A stretch of 64,000 nt of DNA from Pseudonocardiaceae bacterium YIM PH 21723 (GCA_003600225.1 QZFT01000017.1:82864-146863); one strand, 5' to 3'. Positions 39,076-47,131 are shown, numbered from the stretch's first letter. Made by a program: numbers and translations. Notes: generated by a model from the letters alone, not told the origin.

Positions 39076-39750
39076 TCATTCGGCGATCCCCAGCTCACGC
39101 AGCTTCCGGAGGTCGCCGAGGTAGTCCTCAAAGTACTTGGACCGGACGGGCGCCGCAGCGACACTCGTCTCGTACACCGAATCGGCCGCCCGTTCCACCA
39201 CGATCTGCCCGTAGCTGGACAGGTCACCGGTGTCGGCCGAGGCAGCGGCGGCCCGGCTGAGCAGGAACTGGGTCTCCGGGTTCCGCTTCACCAGATGCCC
39301 GGGCAGGTCCCAGAACTCGGCGTCACTGAACTCGGCTTCGGTGATGTCCAGCGCCCAGTCGACGTCCTCGTAGAGCTTCGCTGCGGCGGGCGCGAGTACC
39401 GCGCGGGCATCCTCGTCCGACATCTGCGAGATCCGGACGCTGCCGACGTTCCCGCGCAGCACGACGTGCTTGAGGACGCAGCTCTGCAGGTCGATCATCC
39501 GGGGGTGGCGGAAGGTGTCCACCGTGACGTCCTCGAACCGGACACCGAACAACTGGATGCTGTTGCCCTTGCACTTGGTCAGCGAGACGTTCCGGACCAC
39601 CACCCCGTAGTCCGGGGAGGGTTCGGCCTGCATGATCACGCCGCCCTCGAAGGTGCACCGATCGAAGTCGAGATCGGCGATGACCTTCGAGTTCTCGATG
39701 ATCTTGCCGTACTCGATCTCCGCTTTGACGTGGCTACTTGAAGATGTCAT
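39076..39750 (-). CDS. Pentapeptide-like/beta-helical protein, candidate immunity protein for the adjacent toxin
   Basis: The 224-residue protein reads, in its first half, as repeating strands of about 20-25 residues (NSKVIADLDFDRCTFEGGVIMQ, NVSLTKCKGNSIQLFGVRFEDVTVDTF, DLQSCVLKHVVLRGN), typical of right-handed beta-helix or pentapeptide-like proteins. The C-terminal half is helical. The ATG at 39750 overlaps the toxin gene by 17 bases, which is common for toxin-immunity pairs and couples their translation. It is the best immunity candidate by position. Length and composition alone do not settle its function. Confidence 0.7.
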   Translation of the reverse strand: MTSSSSHVKAEIEYGKIIENSKVIADLDFDRCTFEGGVIMQAEPSPDYGVVVRNVSLTKCKGNSIQLFGVRFEDVTVDTFRHPRMIDLQSCVLKHVVLRGNVGSVRISQMSDEDARAVLAPAAAKLYEDVDWALDITEAEFSDAEFWDLPGHLVKRNPETQFLLSRAAAASADTGDLSSYGQIVVERAADSVYETSVAAAPVRSKYFEDYLGDLRKLRELGIAE

Positions 39751-40297
39751 CGAGCTTCTTCTTGTCGAACGTCGGATACTGCAGGATCTGGTCTTCGTGG
39801 TCGTAGTAGTTCCGCACCAGGTGATCGTCCATCGACTTCTTGGTACCACCGGTGATGTCGACATTGTGCTGGTTGCCGATCTGGAAGTCCGCGACCGGCT
39901 GGCCGGGTTTACCGGCACCCATGTGCTTGATGTTCGGATCACTGGCCACGCGGTCCGCGACGTCCTTCTCGATCTGCGAGCCGACGTAGGTGCTGCGGAA
40001 CTTGGGGTGCTTCTTACCGGCGTCGAGCTGAGCCTGGGTGAGGCTCTTGCGGATATCGTCGTTGGACCGGGCGGCCGATTTGTTCAGCGCGTCCTGGATC
40101 TTGTCGAAACTGGCCTTGTCCTTGGTGTTGAGGCCTTTGAGCCAGTCGCCCTTCGGCTTCTTCCGCTTCTGGTCGAGGATCGCCCGGCGCTGGGCCGCGG
40201 TCAGTTTGGCCTTGCCGCCCGGCTTCTTCACCTTGGTGGCCAGCGGCTTGAGCGCCTTCGCCAGCATGCCCCCCTTGCCGCCCTTGGTGCTAACCAT
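39734..40297 (-). CDS. Nuclease-like toxin half of a T7SS polymorphic effector (separate gene)
   Basis: This 187-residue, strongly basic protein has no secretion signal of its own. Its first 90 residues are Lys-rich (KGGKGGMLAKALKPLATKVKKPGG). The C-terminal domain has IEKDVADR, ADFQIGNQHNVDITGGTKKSMDDHL and YDHEDQILQYPTF, a pattern like PD-(D/E)xK-type toxin domains (acidic residue, then D-x-[T/S]...K). Its ATG lies in the last bases of the upstream gene (AATGGTTAG), one frame off, with no Shine-Dalgarno site. It therefore looks like the C-terminal half of one effector split by a frameshift. Confidence 0.75.
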   Translation of the reverse strand: MVSTKGGKGGMLAKALKPLATKVKKPGGKAKLTAAQRRAILDQKRKKPKGDWLKGLNTKDKASFDKIQDALNKSAARSNDDIRKSLTQAQLDAGKKHPKFRSTYVGSQIEKDVADRVASDPNIKHMGAGKPGQPVADFQIGNQHNVDITGGTKKSMDDHLVRNYYDHEDQILQYPTFDKKKLDDIFK

Positions 40298-40790
40298 TGA
40301 GCACCGCGTTAATGGCCAGGTTCAGCGCCGCGTCCAGCAGCATCTTGGTGATCTGCCGGAACACCGGGATCTCCAGCAGGGACGCGCCGAAGGTGACGAA
40401 CGCGGTGGCGATGGCCTGGGCGATCTCCACCGCGAGCATCGCCAGCTGCACGATGCAGGCCGTCTTCAGCGCGATCACCACACCGCCGGCGATGTACATG
40501 CCGGTACCCATCAGCGTGGAGGTGGTACCGCCGTTCTCCAGGTTCGTCTTGGGCGCCTCGCCATCGGCCCAGAACGACCCGAACTTGTCGACGGCCTCAC
40601 CGGTGTTCTTGCCCAGCACCTGCTGCGCGTGCGAGTCGCTCTCCGACGCCGCGTGCTCCAGCTTGCCGGCGAACCCCGACCACTGGCCGCCGAGATCGAA
40701 CATCTTGCCCTCGTCGCTGAGCGGCCAGTTGAAGCCGAGGGTGTTCAGCAGCCCGGACAGTTCGGGCGGAAGCATCAACCCGCTGCTCAT
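40290..40790 (-). CDS. T7SS effector N-terminal (WXG-like delivery) half
   Basis: A 166-residue protein with the start typical of actinobacterial T7SS polymorphic toxins: PPELSGLLNTLGFNWPLSDEGKMFDLGGQWSGFAGKLEHAASE (N-W-P and W-x-G segments). A hydrophobic helical stretch follows (YIAGGVVIALKTACIVQLAMLAVEIAQAIATAF), then TFGASLLEIPVFRQITKMLLDA. In relatives this module continues into a C-terminal toxin; here it stops with AINAVLNG and the toxin frame opens in the overlapping gene. Four-base overlap with the WXG100 gene upstream. Confidence 0.82.
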   Translation of the reverse strand: MSSGLMLPPELSGLLNTLGFNWPLSDEGKMFDLGGQWSGFAGKLEHAASESDSHAQQVLGKNTGEAVDKFGSFWADGEAPKTNLENGGTTSTLMGTGMYIAGGVVIALKTACIVQLAMLAVEIAQAIATAFVTFGASLLEIPVFRQITKMLLDAALNLAINAVLNG

Positions 40791-41113
40791 GCCAGGCCTC
40801 CCAGAATCTCGTGGAACACGTCCTTGTTGCCGGTGTCGGTGGCGATGTAGTTCTCCGCCATCAGCCCCAGCCGGTCGCCGATGTCGCTGAGTGTCTCGGC
40901 GCTGTCCTGGAACGACTCGAAAGCCACCTCGGACACCACCTGGTAGATCATCCCGAGCGCGGATCCCAGGTCGTCATCGCCGAACGCACTGGTCAGCGAC
41001 TCGGTCGCCGACCGGAACGCACCGACCTGGGTGACCAGGTCGTCGCCGACGCCCATGATCTTCTTGGCAGATCCGCCCATGTCCTCGGGGAGGACATGAA
41101 ATTCCGCTCCCAC
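40787..41113 (-). CDS. WXG100-family (ESAT-6-like) T7SS protein
   Basis: This 108-residue helical protein (HVLPEDMGGSAKKIMGVGDDLVTQVGAFRSATESLTSAFGDDDLGSALGMIYQVVSEVAFESFQDSAETLSDIGDRLG) has the two-helix pattern of WXG100/ESX partners, without a strict W-x-G turn. It would pair with the secretion half of the effector. The GTG at 41113 follows GGAGG by eight bases. A longer open frame further upstream overlaps the YbaB-like gene and is rejected. It lies 17 bases after the YbaB-like gene. Confidence 0.8.
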   Translation of the reverse strand: MGAEFHVLPEDMGGSAKKIMGVGDDLVTQVGAFRSATESLTSAFGDDDLGSALGMIYQVVSEVAFESFQDSAETLSDIGDRLGLMAENYIATDTGNKDVFHEILGGLA

Positions 41114-41130
41114 CGCCGTTACCTCCCCCG

Positions 41131-41961
41131 CTAGTCCACGTTCCGCATGATCGAGGTCATGCTGTCCGTGTAGTTCTTCAGGTGCTGCATGCTCTGCGCC
41201 CGGACCGCGCTCGCCCGCTCGCCGAGCTTGCGCAGCGCGTCCACGTCCACCGGCGGCCGTTCGGCGGCGGCACTGCGGCGCTCCCATTCGGCGACCGCGG
41301 TGTTCACCGCCTCGGACACACCCTGACCCAGCTCACCCGGTGACATCGCCAGCGCGCCGCTGGTCAGCGCCAGTTCGGTGAGCTCGCCATCGGTCACCAC
41401 GGCGGTGACCTCCTGCGACTCGTCACGGGCTTCGACGGTGATGGGCGCCGGTTGGTTCCCGGCGAGCGCGGATTGCATCGACCGGACGACTTCCATGGCG
41501 TCCTCGAACAGGAAGTCCACGTACTGCGGGGAGGCGTCGCCGCCGATCTGCACCTTGCCGGCCAGCTTGGCCATGTTCTCCTCGACGGCGCCCTGGATCC
41601 GGCGCAACGCCTGGCTGCTCTGCTGGGTGGCCTCGGCCAGCTGGTCGCCGATGGCGGCCAGGTTCGGACCCGGATCCCCCGCCTTCGGTTGCTCGGCCAG
41701 CGACCGGCTCAACGCGTCGTTGATCGCCTGTCGCAGCGGCTCCGCGGCCGCACGCCGGGACTGCCCGGTCAGGTGCGACGCGATGACCACCGAGGTCAGC
41801 CGCCGATCGCGCATCACCACCCGGATTGCGCCGTCACCAGCTGTGCTGACAACGTCGTCACCTGGAACGCTCTGCGGCGCGGTGGCTCCCGGCGCCCTGA
41901 GCTGCTCCAGCCGTGCGCGCTGGTCAGCGAGTACGCGCTCGAAGTCGTCGCCCTGTTCCAC
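41131..41961 (-). CDS. Tandem YbaB/EbfC-like protein heading the T7SS effector operon
   Basis: The 276-residue protein has two YbaB/EbfC-like modules: about 40-100 (DDVVSTAGDGAIRVVMRDRRLTSVVIASHL...LRQAINDALSRSL) and about 185-240 (ITVEARDESQEVTAVVTDGELTELALTSG...VSEAVNTAVAEWERR), joined by a helical linker. YbaB proteins are small nucleoid-associated dimers. Actinobacteria often place such genes before WXG100 genes, where the role is unclear (possibly chaperone-like). GTG start at 41961 after GGGGGG. Confidence 0.8.
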   Translation of the reverse strand: MEQGDDFERVLADQRARLEQLRAPGATAPQSVPGDDVVSTAGDGAIRVVMRDRRLTSVVIASHLTGQSRRAAAEPLRQAINDALSRSLAEQPKAGDPGPNLAAIGDQLAEATQQSSQALRRIQGAVEENMAKLAGKVQIGGDASPQYVDFLFEDAMEVVRSMQSALAGNQPAPITVEARDESQEVTAVVTDGELTELALTSGALAMSPGELGQGVSEAVNTAVAEWERRSAAAERPPVDVDALRKLGERASAVRAQSMQHLKNYTDSMTSIMRNVD

Positions 41962-41998
41962 TAAGCCCCCCGGCCCTCGGACTTGATCACTCTCTGTG

Positions 41999-42027
41999 AG
42001 AGTAGACAAACACCGGACAAACGCCAA
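41999..42027 (-). promoter_or_regulatory. Candidate housekeeping promoter of the T7SS effector operon
   Basis: Read on the minus strand, TTGGCG (42027-42022) and TACTCT (42004-41999) are separated by 17 bases, a reasonable SigA-type pair. It lies about 38 bases before the YbaB-like start. Confidence 0.5.
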
Positions 42028-42104
42028 GTCACGATGCCGACACAGGTCGTGTACAGCTCTTGCGCATCATTCCCAGGACGTGGCCGGTGATCGTGTGCTA
42101 CGGG

Positions 42105-43001
42105 TCAGTTCTCCAGTGGCGCCAGTTCGGCCTGGAACTGGTCCAGGAAACCGGGAATCGACTCCACCGGACCGGCGGGCCGGACCACGAACTTGGTCAG
42201 CCCGGCGTCAAGGTACTCCCCCACCCGCTCCCGGGCCTGCGTCCAGCCCCGCGCGACCAGCACGCCGGGGTCGTCCAGCTCCGGCCGCTGCCGGGCGATC
42301 ATGGCCAGCGCGGCGTCCCGGTCCTCCTCGGTCAGCGCCACGACGACGTTGGTGCCGTAGTGGTCGTCCTCGACCTCCCGGCCGGCCCGGGTGGCCGCCT
42401 GTTCGATCTGCTTGCGACAGTCCTCGGACTCGGCGGGGGTGACGTTCGCGCCCAGCCAGCCGTCGGCCAGCCGCCCGACCCGGTCCATGGCGGCCGGGAT
42501 GCGCCCGGTGAGCCAGATGTCCGGTCCGCGCTTCGGCAGCGGGCCGACGGAGATCTCGGTGACCGGGAAGTGCGGGCCCTCGTGGGTGACCACCGGCTCG
42601 GTGAGCAGCCTGCGGACCAGCACGAACGACTCCTCGAACACCGCCGCCTGCGCCGGGGTGTACCGGTCGCGGGCCTGCGCGGCGCGGATGCCGAAGGTGG
42701 GCAGGATGCGCTTGGGCGCCAGGGAGATCAGCCCGGCCAGCTGGCTCGCCACGGCCACCGGGTGCCGGCCGGTCAGCACCAGGGTGCCGGTACCCAGCTT
42801 GAGCGAGCTGGTGCGCCCGGCGGCGTAGCCGAGGCCGATCAGCGGGTCCACGGTGGTCGGAGTGGACAGGAGATCGGACAACCACACGGAGTCGATCTTC
42901 CGGGCTTCCAGTTCGTCGATGAGTTCGGTCAACACATCCGACGGGCGGCCCGGTTCACGGGTGGTGACGGTGCCGATTCCAATCCGCACTTTCAGGGTCA
43001 T
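42105..43001 (-). CDS. LLM-class (luciferase-like) F420/FMN-dependent oxidoreductase
   Basis: The 298-residue barrel enzyme has RIGIGTVTTREPGRPSDVLTELIDELEARKIDSVWLSDLLSTPTTVDPLIGLGYAAGRTSSLKLGTGTLVLTGRHPV, the usual flavin/deazaflavin-binding start of the family. In Pseudonocardiaceae such proteins mostly use coenzyme F420. The substrate is unknown. The ATG at 43001 sits eight bases after AGGAAGG; a GTG three codons earlier lies inside that site and is rejected. Confidence 0.88.
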   Translation of the reverse strand: MTLKVRIGIGTVTTREPGRPSDVLTELIDELEARKIDSVWLSDLLSTPTTVDPLIGLGYAAGRTSSLKLGTGTLVLTGRHPVAVASQLAGLISLAPKRILPTFGIRAAQARDRYTPAQAAVFEESFVLVRRLLTEPVVTHEGPHFPVTEISVGPLPKRGPDIWLTGRIPAAMDRVGRLADGWLGANVTPAESEDCRKQIEQAATRAGREVEDDHYGTNVVVALTEEDRDAALAMIARQRPELDDPGVLVARGWTQARERVGEYLDAGLTKFVVRPAGPVESIPGFLDQFQAELAPLEN

Positions 43002-43275
43002 ACCTGGCACCTTCCTCCCCGAAGGTGCACTTTGCGATCACCGCATGGCGCACCCAACAGCCACTTCACCCGAGTGGCCCACGGGCTTACTGCAAGCGTT
43101 ATCAGCGGTTTTCCGCAGCGTGATCACCCGCCGGGCGCATGCAGTAAGGGGCACCCACACTGCGTTGGACGCAGTAAGGGGCACCCTTACTGCGTTGAGT
43201 GAAGATCGCATGTCCGGCGGCCACTGGTTTTCCGCTCCATGATCAGGGGTAGATCGTCCCGAGGGAGGTGCCCGT
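43002..43275. other. Divergent intergenic region
   Basis: This 274-base gap holds the promoters of the LLM oxidoreductase and the glutamate-synthase-like gene. Apart from the tandem repeat at 43141-43199 and the GGGAGG ribosome site before 43276, I see no further structure or gene. Confidence 0.4.
43141..43199. repeat. Tandem pair of GCAGTAAGGGGCACCC units
   Basis: Two 29-30-base units start at 43141 and 43171 and read GCAGTAAGGGGCACCC followed by ACACTGCGTT or TTACTGCGTT. The second unit is a perfect 10-base hairpin (GCAGTAAGGG/CCCTTACTGC, loop GCA). The same unit occurs at 30776-30830. Confidence 0.8.
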
Positions 43276-44862
43276 ATGGCGGTGCGAAGAGGTGTGGTGA
43301 TCGGTCTGGCCCTGGTGGCCCTGGCCGCGTGCTGGGCGGCCGTCGCGGTCTCCGGCGGCTGGTGGCTGCTCGCCGCGCCACTGGGGTTGATCGCCGCCGT
43401 CGGGGTCTGGGACCTGGTCCAGCGTCGGCACTCGGTGCTGCGCAACTACCCGGTACTCGGGCACATGCGGTTCCTGCTGGAAGCGCTGCGCCCCGAGCTG
43501 CAGCAGTACTTCATCGAGCGCAACTACGACGGCCGGCCGTTCGACCGGGACATCCGCAGCATCGTGTACCAGCGGGCCAAGGGAACCGAGGCCGAGGAGC
43601 CATTCGGCACCGAGCGCGATGTCTACGCCGACGGCTACGAGTACTTCGTCCACTCGATGGCGCCCACCGAGCAACCGGAGGAGCCGCCACGGGTGCGGAT
43701 CGGCGGCCCGGACTGCACGCAGCCCTACGACATGGCGTTGCTCAACGTCTCCGCGATGAGCTTCGGCTCGCTGTCCTCGAACGCGATCCTGGCCCTCAAC
43801 CGGGGCGCCTCGCTCGGCGGATTCGCGCACGACACCGGGGAGGGCGGGCTCTCCGAGTACCACCTGCGGCACGGCGGCGACCTGGTCTGGGAACTCGGTA
43901 CCGGCTACTTCGGCTGCCGGACCTCCGATGGCGATTTCGACCCCGGCGAGTTCAGTGAGAAGGCGGCGGGCGACAGCGTCAAGTGCGTGTCGCTGAAGCT
44001 GTCCCAGGGGGCGAAGCCGGGCATCGGCGGCGTGCTGCCGGGAGCCAAGGTCAACGCGGAGATCGCCAAGGTGCGGGAGGTATCGGAGGGGCAGACGGTG
44101 ATCTCCCCGCCGTATCACCGGGTGTTCGCCACTCCCCGGGAGCTGGTCCGGTTCATCGCCCGGATGCGGGAGCTGTCCGGCGGCAAGCCGACCGGGTTCA
44201 AGCTGTGCGTCGGATCGAGGCGGCAGTTCCTGGCGGTGTGCAAGGCGATGCTCGCCGAGGGGACGGCGCCGGACTTCATCATCGTGGACGGCGCCGAGGG
44301 TGGCACCGGCGCCGCGCCGCTGGAGTTCACCGACCACATCGGCTCACCGCTGACCGAGGGGCTGATCACCGTGCACAACGCGCTGGTCGGCACCGGCCTG
44401 CGGGACCGGATCCGGATCGGCGCGAGCGGCAAGGTGGCCACCGGATCCGACCTGGTCAAGCGGCTCATCCAGGGCGCGGACTACACCAACGCCGCGCGGG
44501 CGATGATGTTCGCGATCGGCTGCATTCAGGCCCAGCGCTGCCACACCAACCACTGCCCGGTCGGCGTGGCCACCCAGGATCCGGGACGCTCGCGGGCCCT
44601 GGACGTCGGTGACAAGTCGGAGCGGGTCGCGCGCTTCCAGCGGGCCACCGTGTCCAGCGCGCAGCAGATCATGGCCTCGATGGGGGTGGCGGATCCCGCG
44701 GGGCTGCGGCCGCACATGTTGCGGCGGCGGGTGGATCCGCACTCGGTTCGGTCTTATGACTCGCTGTATTCGTGGCTGGGTCGGGGGGAGCTGTTGGTGG
44801 ATCCGCCGGAGGAGTGGTCGGCGGATTGGGCTGCGGCTCGGGCGGATCGGTTCTCGGTGTGA
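43276..44862 (+). CDS. FMN-binding glutamate synthase family protein, membrane-anchored
   Basis: This 528-residue protein resembles the synthase domain of the glutamate synthase large subunit. It has two N-terminal membrane helices (VVIGLALVALAACWAAVAV and WWLLAAPLGLIAAVGVW), the FMN barrel (VSAMSFGSLSSNAI, FIIVDGAEGGTGAAP, IRIGASGKVATGSD), and CIQAQRCHTNHCPVGVATQ, which supplies cysteines for a 3Fe-4S cluster. There is no glutaminase domain, so it is not a complete glutamate synthase. The electron donor and true reaction are unknown. ATG at 43276 after GGGAGG. Confidence 0.9.
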   Translation: MAVRRGVVIGLALVALAACWAAVAVSGGWWLLAAPLGLIAAVGVWDLVQRRHSVLRNYPVLGHMRFLLEALRPELQQYFIERNYDGRPFDRDIRSIVYQRAKGTEAEEPFGTERDVYADGYEYFVHSMAPTEQPEEPPRVRIGGPDCTQPYDMALLNVSAMSFGSLSSNAILALNRGASLGGFAHDTGEGGLSEYHLRHGGDLVWELGTGYFGCRTSDGDFDPGEFSEKAAGDSVKCVSLKLSQGAKPGIGGVLPGAKVNAEIAKVREVSEGQTVISPPYHRVFATPRELVRFIARMRELSGGKPTGFKLCVGSRRQFLAVCKAMLAEGTAPDFIIVDGAEGGTGAAPLEFTDHIGSPLTEGLITVHNALVGTGLRDRIRIGASGKVATGSDLVKRLIQGADYTNAARAMMFAIGCIQAQRCHTNHCPVGVATQDPGRSRALDVGDKSERVARFQRATVSSAQQIMASMGVADPAGLRPHMLRRRVDPHSVRSYDSLYSWLGRGELLVDPPEEWSADWAAARADRFSV

Positions 44863-44871
44863 GGGGCGGGG

Positions 44872-44996
44872 CGGTGGTGGGCGGGCGCATGGTATTTGCG
44901 CCTACTCACGCGTCAAGGGCGCCTCTGGCGCAAATGCGGGCAGATTAGGGGCAGGCTGGGGCCTGCCCTCTTCAGGGGCGCGCCCGCCCACCACCG
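44872..44996. repeat. Nested inverted repeat upstream of the first HNH gene
   Basis: The outer arms CGGTGGTGGGCGGGCG (44872-44887) and CGCCCGCCCACCACCG (44981-44996) are perfect over 16 bases. Inside lie ATTTGCGCC/GGCGCAAAT (44894-44902 and 44927-44935) and the hairpin GCAGGCTGGGGCCTGC (44951-44966). No gene is seen in the gap 44863-45099. Confidence 0.75.
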
Positions 44997-45099
44997 ACCC
45001 GCTCCGTTGATTCAGGGGTAACCTGCGGCGCGAGTTGATCTTGAATTAATCACCTGATAGTGACTCGAAATCGTATTCCTGTTCGACTAAAATGGAGGC

Positions 45100-46239
45100 A
45101 TGAGAAAAGAGCTGACACCGCAGAGCGTGGCCGGTAAATACCGGCTCATCGCCACGGTGACGGCTGACTTCCTCCAGGACCTGCGCGAGCTGTTGTCGAC
45201 TTCGTTGGACTGTGATTCGGATCGGGAAGAGACCCGGGTCGAGATGACGGTCAGTTCGGCTCGGATCCGCCATTTCATCGCTCTCGCCGAGGCGCTGAAA
45301 GAGAAGCTGCCGTGCACGCAAGAAGCCCTCGCTTCGGGTGGGATCGATCTCGCCAAAGCTCAGATGCTGCACACCCTCACCAAACCCCTCGACGCGGAGT
45401 TGGCGGGACTGGTCGAGGAGAAGGTTCTGCCCACCGCGCATGAACTGTCGAATTCCGAGATGCGCGCGTTGGGTGAGCGATACATCCAAGAACTCGACCC
45501 ACACGGCGCGCAGGAACGGCACGAGCGTCGCAAGAAAGACCGGTCGTTCACGGTGACCAGCAAACCGGACGGGATGGGCGAGCTGCGTCTGTACTCCACC
45601 GCTCCCGAGGTGCAGGCCGCGTATCAGGCCATCGATCAGCAGGTCCGCAACACGCGCGCCGAAGACGACGAGCGCACGCAGGATCAGGCTCGCGCCGACC
45701 TCGCCGCTGCCGTGCTCGCGGCCGGTGGTGCGGGATCGGAGGGTTTCGCTCCGGTGGATCCGAAGATCGTGATCACCATCCCCAAAGACGTGATCGAGGG
45801 CAAGCAAGAACACGGCGCCGAGATGCAAGGTCACGGAGCGATCCTGGGATCGATGGCACGACAAAAGGCAGCCGCCGCGTCGGTGTGGCTGCGCATGATC
45901 ACCGACCCGATCACCGGGGTGGGAATCGACTTCTCCCGCAAGGGATACCGACTCAGCCAGGCAGAGCGGAACTTCCTGATCACACGACATAAGACGTGCC
46001 GGTTCCCGAACTGCCAGGCACCAGCCGTCACCAGCGATCTGGATCATCGCGAGCAATACCAACACTGCAAGATCACCCGAGGCCGGGACATGGCACCCCT
46101 GTGTCGACGGCACCACATCCTTAAAGAGGAACACGGGTGGTCCTACGAGATCTTGCCGAACGGTGATCTCGTGTGGACGAGTCCGAGCGGCGCGAAGTTC
46201 CTCGTCCGGATGGACCCGGGAGCCGATCCAGATGGTTAA
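45100..46239 (+). CDS. DUF222/13E12-repeat family HNH endonuclease
   Basis: A 379-residue protein with the helical DUF222 region (about 1-250) and a C-terminal HNH nuclease: CRFPNCQAPAVTSDLDHREQYQHC then MAPLCRRHHILKEEHGWSYEILPNGDLVWTSPSG. The Cys pairs bind a structural zinc and DHRE/RHH supply the active site. The family is multi-copy in actinobacterial genomes and behaves like a repeated or mobile gene, but its target is unknown. Third-position GC is lower than in the neighbours. Nested inverted repeats flank it on both sides, supporting a mobile unit of about 1.6 kb. Confidence 0.9.
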   Translation: MRKELTPQSVAGKYRLIATVTADFLQDLRELLSTSLDCDSDREETRVEMTVSSARIRHFIALAEALKEKLPCTQEALASGGIDLAKAQMLHTLTKPLDAELAGLVEEKVLPTAHELSNSEMRALGERYIQELDPHGAQERHERRKKDRSFTVTSKPDGMGELRLYSTAPEVQAAYQAIDQQVRNTRAEDDERTQDQARADLAAAVLAAGGAGSEGFAPVDPKIVITIPKDVIEGKQEHGAEMQGHGAILGSMARQKAAAASVWLRMITDPITGVGIDFSRKGYRLSQAERNFLITRHKTCRFPNCQAPAVTSDLDHREQYQHCKITRGRDMAPLCRRHHILKEEHGWSYEILPNGDLVWTSPSGAKFLVRMDPGADPDG

Positions 46240-46258
46240 GGGAGTGCGCCAGGTAGGG

Positions 46259-46435
46259 CGGTGGGCGGCGCGCGCCCGTGGGGGCAGGCCGCGCAGCGCC
46301 TGCCCCTTAGGGCGTGCCCTTTGGGCCGCCGAGGCTCAGGGGTCAAGGGTTGAGCGCAGCGAAATCCGCGAAGCGGACGCCGAAGGCGCCCTTGAGGCCT
46401 GAGAAGCGGCCCAACACAATGCGCGCCGCCCACCG
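46259..46435. repeat. Nested inverted repeat downstream of the first HNH gene
   Basis: The outer arms CGGTGGGCGGCGCGC (46259-46273) and GCGCGCCGCCCACCG (46421-46435) are perfect over 15 bases. Inside are GGGGCAGGC/GCCTGCCCC (46281-46307) and an imperfect CTCAGGGGTCAAGGG...CCTTGAGGCCTGAG pair. The GGTGGGCGG arms and the GGGGCAGGC hairpin resemble the upstream element at 44872. I see no gene in 46240-46552. Confidence 0.75.
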
Positions 46436-46518
46436 TCCAGGGACAACGCACAGCCGAGTGACAACCCACTTCCGGCTGGCGAGCCGATCACAGCCATCCG
46501 AAACTGGCTGCTCAGAGG

Positions 46519-46544
46519 TTTTTGTACGCCGAAGACGGGGTAGA
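46519..46544 (+). promoter_or_regulatory. SigB/SigF-like promoter of the hemerythrin-encapsulin operon
   Basis: GTTT (46519-46522) and GGGTAG (46539-46544) are separated by 16 bases, close to the actinobacterial stress-sigma consensus GTTT-N15-17-GGGTAT. It ends 8 bases before the hemerythrin ATG, so the leader would be short or the mRNA leaderless. Confidence 0.65.
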
Positions 46545-46552
46545 GCTCAGAC

Positions 46553-47131
46553 ATGGCTGTTTCCACCACCACAGACGACATCACCAGCCTGATCCTCGAC
46601 GACCACGACTGGTTCCGGCGGCAGTTCGCCCGCCTCGACGACATCACCGATCCCACCGAACTCGCGAAGGTCTGGCAGCCCCTGGCCGACCTGCTCGACG
46701 TGCACGCACGGGCGGAGGAGGAGATCTTCTATCCCCACCTGCTGCGCCGCGGCGACGACGCCGAGGAGGAGACCCTCGACGCGATCGGCGACCACAACGA
46801 CATCCGGGACGGCGTCCACGAGGCCGCGCGGCACCCCATCGGCAGCGAGGCGTGGTTCGAGGCCGTGCACAAGGCGCGGATGGCCAACAGCGAGCACATG
46901 GCCGAGGAGGAGGACGAGGGTCTCGCCGATTTCCGGCGCAACGCCGACCCCGGGCTGCGCGCCGAACTGGGGCGCCGGTTCGCCGAGTTCAAACGCAGGC
47001 ACGCCGGCGTGCGGGACCTCGACGTCAGCGACATCGACCCCCAGGAGTACGTCGAGGAGATCGAGGCCGAGATCGGCACCCGGCCCTCCGACGGATCACT
47101 GCGAATCGGCAGCCTCAAGGACAAGGACTGA
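46553..47131 (+). CDS. Hemerythrin-domain encapsulin cargo protein
   Basis: This 192-residue four-helix protein carries the di-iron ligand pattern of HHE/hemerythrin domains: H18 (LILDDHDWFRRQF), H51 and E55 (DVHARAEEEIFYPHL), H81 (DHNDIRDGVHE), H115 and E119 (NSEHMAEEEDEG). The last 13 residues, DGSLRIGSLKDKD, match the cargo-loading peptide (G-S-L-x-I/V-G-S-L-K) that targets proteins inside encapsulins. The shell gene follows after one base. Hemerythrin cargo is thought to protect against oxidative or nitrosative stress, or store oxygen or iron. Confidence 0.93.
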   Translation: MAVSTTTDDITSLILDDHDWFRRQFARLDDITDPTELAKVWQPLADLLDVHARAEEEIFYPHLLRRGDDAEEETLDAIGDHNDIRDGVHEAARHPIGSEAWFEAVHKARMANSEHMAEEEDEGLADFRRNADPGLRAELGRRFAEFKRRHAGVRDLDVSDIDPQEYVEEIEAEIGTRPSDGSLRIGSLKDKD

